Assembly: GCA_011391755.1 (NCBI GenBank)
Contig: JAABPZ010000056.1
Span: 1 to 8,069, forward strand
DNA: 8,069 nt
Source of the DNA: Methanothrix sp.
GTDB taxonomy: Archaea > Halobacteriota > Methanosarcinia > Methanotrichales > Methanotrichaceae
Direction: 5' to 3'
In this document: positions 6,105 through 8,069 of the stretch, in pieces
Position numbering within the stretch: position 1 is the stretch's first letter
Layout of the letters: each line of letters starts with the position of its first letter
The notes under the pieces: model-generated
Told to the model about the DNA's origin: nothing
What the model saw: only the letters and a program-made list of their open reading frames with translations
Databases searched by the model: none
Program-made: the position numbers and the translations under genes

Positions 6105-7220
6105 GTGCAGCTTGTGATCAACAGCTATGGGGCATATCTTCGCAAGAGCGGGAACTGCTTTCTGGTAAAGAGAGAGGATAAAAGCTTCGAAGTGGCGGTG
6201 AGCAAAGTGAGCAGCATTTTAATCACAACGTCTGCATATATCACCACCGATGCCATCAAGCTGGCCGTGGACAACAACATTGATATCGTTTTTCTCGATT
6301 CCTACGGTGATCCTTACGGCAGGGTATGGCATCCCAAGCTGGGCAGTACCACTTTGATTCGCAGAAGGCAACTGGAGATTTACGACGCTCCGGAAGGCCT
6401 GAATTTGGCGAAAGAGTGGGGACAAAAGAAGCTGGACAACCAGATCGAGCTGCTGACCAAATTGAGGAAGACCAGAGAGGAGAAGAGAGAGGAGCTGGAT
6501 GGGTTCATCGAGGAGATCGAGCAGTCCAGAGAGCAGATGAAGAGGCTACGGGGCCGCATCGACGCCCGGCGGCAGGACATGCTCGGCCTGGAGGGCAAGG
6601 CGGCGCGGGCCTACTTTGAAGCTCTCTCCTCCATCATGCCTGAAAAGTACCATTTCGCGGGAAGGAGCAGAAATCCGGCCAAGGATGAGTTCAATGCTCT
6701 GCTCAACTACGGATACGGCGTTCTCTACTCCATGGTGGAAAAGGGCTGCATCATTGCGGGCCTGGACCCCTACGTGGGTTTTTTGCATACCGACTCTTAC
6801 AACAAGATGTCGCTGGTCTTCGATATCATTGAGATGTTCCGCATTTACGTAGATGAGACGGTGGTCTATCTCTTCAGTAGGCGCATGATTAAGGACGAGT
6901 TCTTTGAGCCGCTGGAGCAGGGCATGGGCCTTTCCAAGGAAGGCAAGGCAGCGCTCATCGAAGCACTCAACAAGAACTTCGAGGAGACGATCCTCTACCG
7001 GGGCCGCAATATCAAGACCCGCAACACCATTCAGATGGAGTGTCACAGGATCGCCAACTCCCTTATCCGGCCCGGCCAGGAGCTGCCGGAGGACTTTGAT
7101 CAGAACATACTGGAACTGGAAGAGGAAGAAGGCGGAGGAGAACGAGAACGTAAATCATGCGAAACACCGGCAAGAGAGCCCAATGCGGATCAGAATTCTA
7201 GTACAGCCGGGCCTAATTAA
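6105..7220 (+). CDS. cas1: CRISPR-associated endonuclease/integrase Cas1
   Basis: Cas1 integrates new spacers into CRISPR arrays as a complex with Cas2. From GTG 6105 the protein is 371 aa. The N-terminal beta domain holds QLVINSYGAYL, ILITTSAYITTDAI (38-51) and NIDIVFLDSYGDPYGRVWHP. The C-terminal helical domain carries the metal-binding triad E163 (GLEGKAARAYF), H228 (GFLHTDSYNKMS) and E243 (FDIIEMFR), all present, so it should be active. Between the domains, residues about 103-157 are long, highly charged and predicted coiled-coil (TKLRKTREEKREELD). The last 35 residues are an acidic, then glycine- and polar-rich tail (LELEEEEGGGERERK onward) that looks non-globular. An in-frame TTG at 6081 would add eight residues. 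cas2 follows 91 nt downstream on the same strand; no cas4 or effector gene is visible. Confidence 0.95.
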   Translation: MQLVINSYGAYLRKSGNCFLVKREDKSFEVAVSKVSSILITTSAYITTDAIKLAVDNNIDIVFLDSYGDPYGRVWHPKLGSTTLIRRRQLEIYDAPEGLNLAKEWGQKKLDNQIELLTKLRKTREEKREELDGFIEEIEQSREQMKRLRGRIDARRQDMLGLEGKAARAYFEALSSIMPEKYHFAGRSRNPAKDEFNALLNYGYGVLYSMVEKGCIIAGLDPYVGFLHTDSYNKMSLVFDIIEMFRIYVDETVVYLFSRRMIKDEFFEPLEQGMGLSKEGKAALIEALNKNFEETILYRGRNIKTRNTIQMECHRIANSLIRPGQELPEDFDQNILELEEEEGGGERERKSCETPAREPNADQNSSTAGPN

Positions 7221-7250
7221 ATCCATGAGATTCAATAGGGTCCGGTTTCA

Positions 7251-7274
7251 CGCGAAGGCGCGAAGCCGCGAAGT
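7251..7274. repeat. Three tandem 8-mers in the cas1-cas2 gap
   Basis: CGCGAAGG, CGCGAAGC and CGCGAAGT follow directly on each other; the first seven bases are identical in all three. They are preceded by GGTTTCA, recalling the GGTTTAC that precedes the CACAGAG units in the csa3-cas1 gap. Strings of this kind recur between genes in many archaeal and bacterial genomes in my experience; no function is known to me. Confidence 0.65.
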
Positions 7275-7282
7275 TCAGCAGA

Positions 7283-7599
<317 letters not shown>

Positions 7600-7606
7600 G
7601 GGCAAA

Positions 7607-7786
7607 ATGAAGATCGAAACTGAGACAGAGGCCGCGCGCGGGCAGGAGCAGGAGGGCGCAGGGGAGAGCGCGCCCGTGCCCGCGCCGGAGATTTTCATCA
7701 TTTCAAATCCTTTTGGCCAAAATCGCACTCTCGGAACTTATTTATTCCATTTAGCAGATCTTGCATCTAGCCGTAGAAATTTATAG
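7607..7786 (+). CDS. Small hypothetical ORF after cas2 (59 aa), doubtful
   Basis: The frame starts 7 nt after the cas2 stop, with GAGGG close upstream, so translation coupled to cas2 is possible. The first half is acidic and low in complexity (MKIETETEAARGQEQEGAGE, then SAPVPAPE). The second half (EIFIISNPFGQNRTLGTYLF) is encoded by much more A/T-rich DNA, with the switch at about 7690. It matches no family known to me. It could be a real small protein, or the 5' remnant of a gene joined to unrelated sequence at the composition break. Confidence 0.35.
   Translation: MKIETETEAARGQEQEGAGESAPVPAPEIFIISNPFGQNRTLGTYLFHLADLASSRRNL
7711..7722. repeat. Perfect 12-bp palindrome TTTTGGCCAAAA
   Basis: The string is its own reverse complement and lies about 110 bp after cas2, just beyond the GC-to-AT switch. 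It is a possible binding site for a dimeric regulator, or a small hairpin; no function is shown. Confidence 0.5.
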
Positions 7787-7787
7787 A
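7779..7787 (+). promoter_or_regulatory. Candidate TATA box for the 52-aa gene
   Basis: ATTTATAGA, preceded by the purine-rich AGAA as a possible BRE, would start RNA near 7808-7810, just upstream of the ribosome binding site and about 10 nt before ATG 7818. Confidence 0.4.
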
Positions 7788-7817
7788 TAGAAAGCAGATA
7801 CATGACCAGGAGATTAA

Positions 7818-7976
7818 ATGGCAGTTGAAATTATGCGGGAAAGGCATATCGTCACGGATAAAGGGGCTTACCTAGATGCCGTCATAGACCAATTGAGCGA
7901 TGGCGACTTAGAGTGGCTAAATGAAGATTGCCCGGACGAAGAGAACAAGTCTGTCCCTTTTAAGCCGCTTATCTAG
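7818..7976 (+). CDS. Small acidic hypothetical protein (52 aa)
   Basis: A strong AGGAGAT sits 4 nt upstream of the ATG and a TATA-like box at proper distance, so expression signals are better than for most short frames. The product starts MAVEIMRERHIVTDKGAYLD and ends with an acidic block (LEWLNEDCPDEENK) and SVPFKPLI. Its size and charge, together with the IVTDKGAYLDAVI segment, faintly recall PHD/YefM-type antitoxins, but I cannot assign it. No toxin partner is seen downstream before the window ends. Two stop codons in a row (TAG TAG) end it. Confidence 0.5.
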   Translation: MAVEIMRERHIVTDKGAYLDAVIDQLSDGDLEWLNEDCPDEENKSVPFKPLI

Positions 7977-8069
7977 TAGTAATATTTTTCGGAAAGATTG
8001 CTGAGAGATCTTTTCGTTCCATAATTTTGCATACGCAAGACTTAAGGTAGCGAAGCTCTGTAAGAGATA
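7917..8069 (-). pseudogene. Open minus-strand frame at the right edge, possible transposase remnant
   Basis: Fifty codons are open on the minus strand from the window edge to TAG at 7919-7917. The first part, YLLQSFATLSLAYAKLWNE, weakly resembles the N-terminal helix region of TnpB-type proteins of IS200/IS605 elements. The frame overlaps the 52-aa gene antisense, so at most its edge part would be genuine. No other transposase motif is in view. Confidence 0.15.
7985..7989 (+). terminator. T-run after the 52-aa gene
   Basis: TTTTT within AATATTTTTC, 9 nt after the stop codon. A U-run of this size can be enough for archaeal termination; no stem precedes it. Confidence 0.25.

Noticed and set aside
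6546..7046. 166-codon minus-strand frame inside cas1
   Set aside because: Antisense shadow of the conserved Cas1 coding sequence, including its catalytic region.
8042..8055. TAAGGTAGCGAA matches a well-known conserved 23S rRNA string
   Set aside because: The match is only about 12 nt; the flanks on both sides do not follow 23S rRNA, so it is taken as chance.
7600..8069. CRISPR array expected beside cas1-cas2
   Set aside because: No direct repeat of 24-37 nt with regular spacing can be found here or anywhere else in the window.

Overview
The window looks like a piece of a euryarchaeal methanogen chromosome, most likely from the Methanosarcinales (a Methanothrix/Methanosaeta-like organism is my best guess). 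The grounds are an archaeal translation cluster (L7Ae, S28e, L24e, nucleoside diphosphate kinase, aIF5B), a dihydropteroate-synthase-like enzyme of the type found in methanogens, TATA-like promoters, and AGGTGA/AGGAG-type ribosome binding sites. The genus is inference.

Left half (1-4894, all minus strand). Reading in the direction of transcription, a CARF/winged-helix regulator (5499-4921) is followed 26 nt later by a two-domain dihydropteroate-synthase-like protein (4894-3437). Next is an unrecognised signal-anchored exported protein (3409-2549) with its own TATA box. The ribosomal run follows: rpl7ae, rps28e and rpl24e are packed 7-10 nt apart, then ndk, a 99-nt gap holding a perfect hairpin, and infB (aIF5B), cut by the left edge after 378 codons. 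This half is ordinary housekeeping, except for a possible kink-turn over the rpl7ae ribosome binding site and an ndk whose conserved N-terminal residues lie upstream of the first usable start codon.

Middle (5500-6104). About 600 bp without a convincing gene separates the regulator from divergently transcribed cas1. It holds a cluster of short GC-rich inverted repeats next to the regulator, then a strongly diverged tandem duplication of roughly 225 bp. Each copy carries a TTATATTC box, a TTTTAACC block and a CACAGAG-type stretch.

Right part (6105-8069). cas1 and cas2 are on the plus strand and look intact, with their catalytic residues present. No interference genes, cas4, cas6 or CRISPR repeats are visible, so this is a CRISPR adaptation module standing apart from any effector in this window. 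A short triplet run and three exact tandem 8-mers lie between cas1 and cas2. Beyond cas2 the sequence switches sharply from GC-rich to AT-rich. Two small reading frames follow (59 and 52 aa), the second with a good promoter and ribosome binding site. A weak minus-strand open frame runs off the right edge.

How the parts may work together: the CARF regulator is of the Csa3 class, which in other archaea controls spacer acquisition genes, so it is the natural candidate to regulate cas1-cas2 across the shared, duplicated intergenic region. Its CARF domain appears to lack the first strand, which weakens that prediction.
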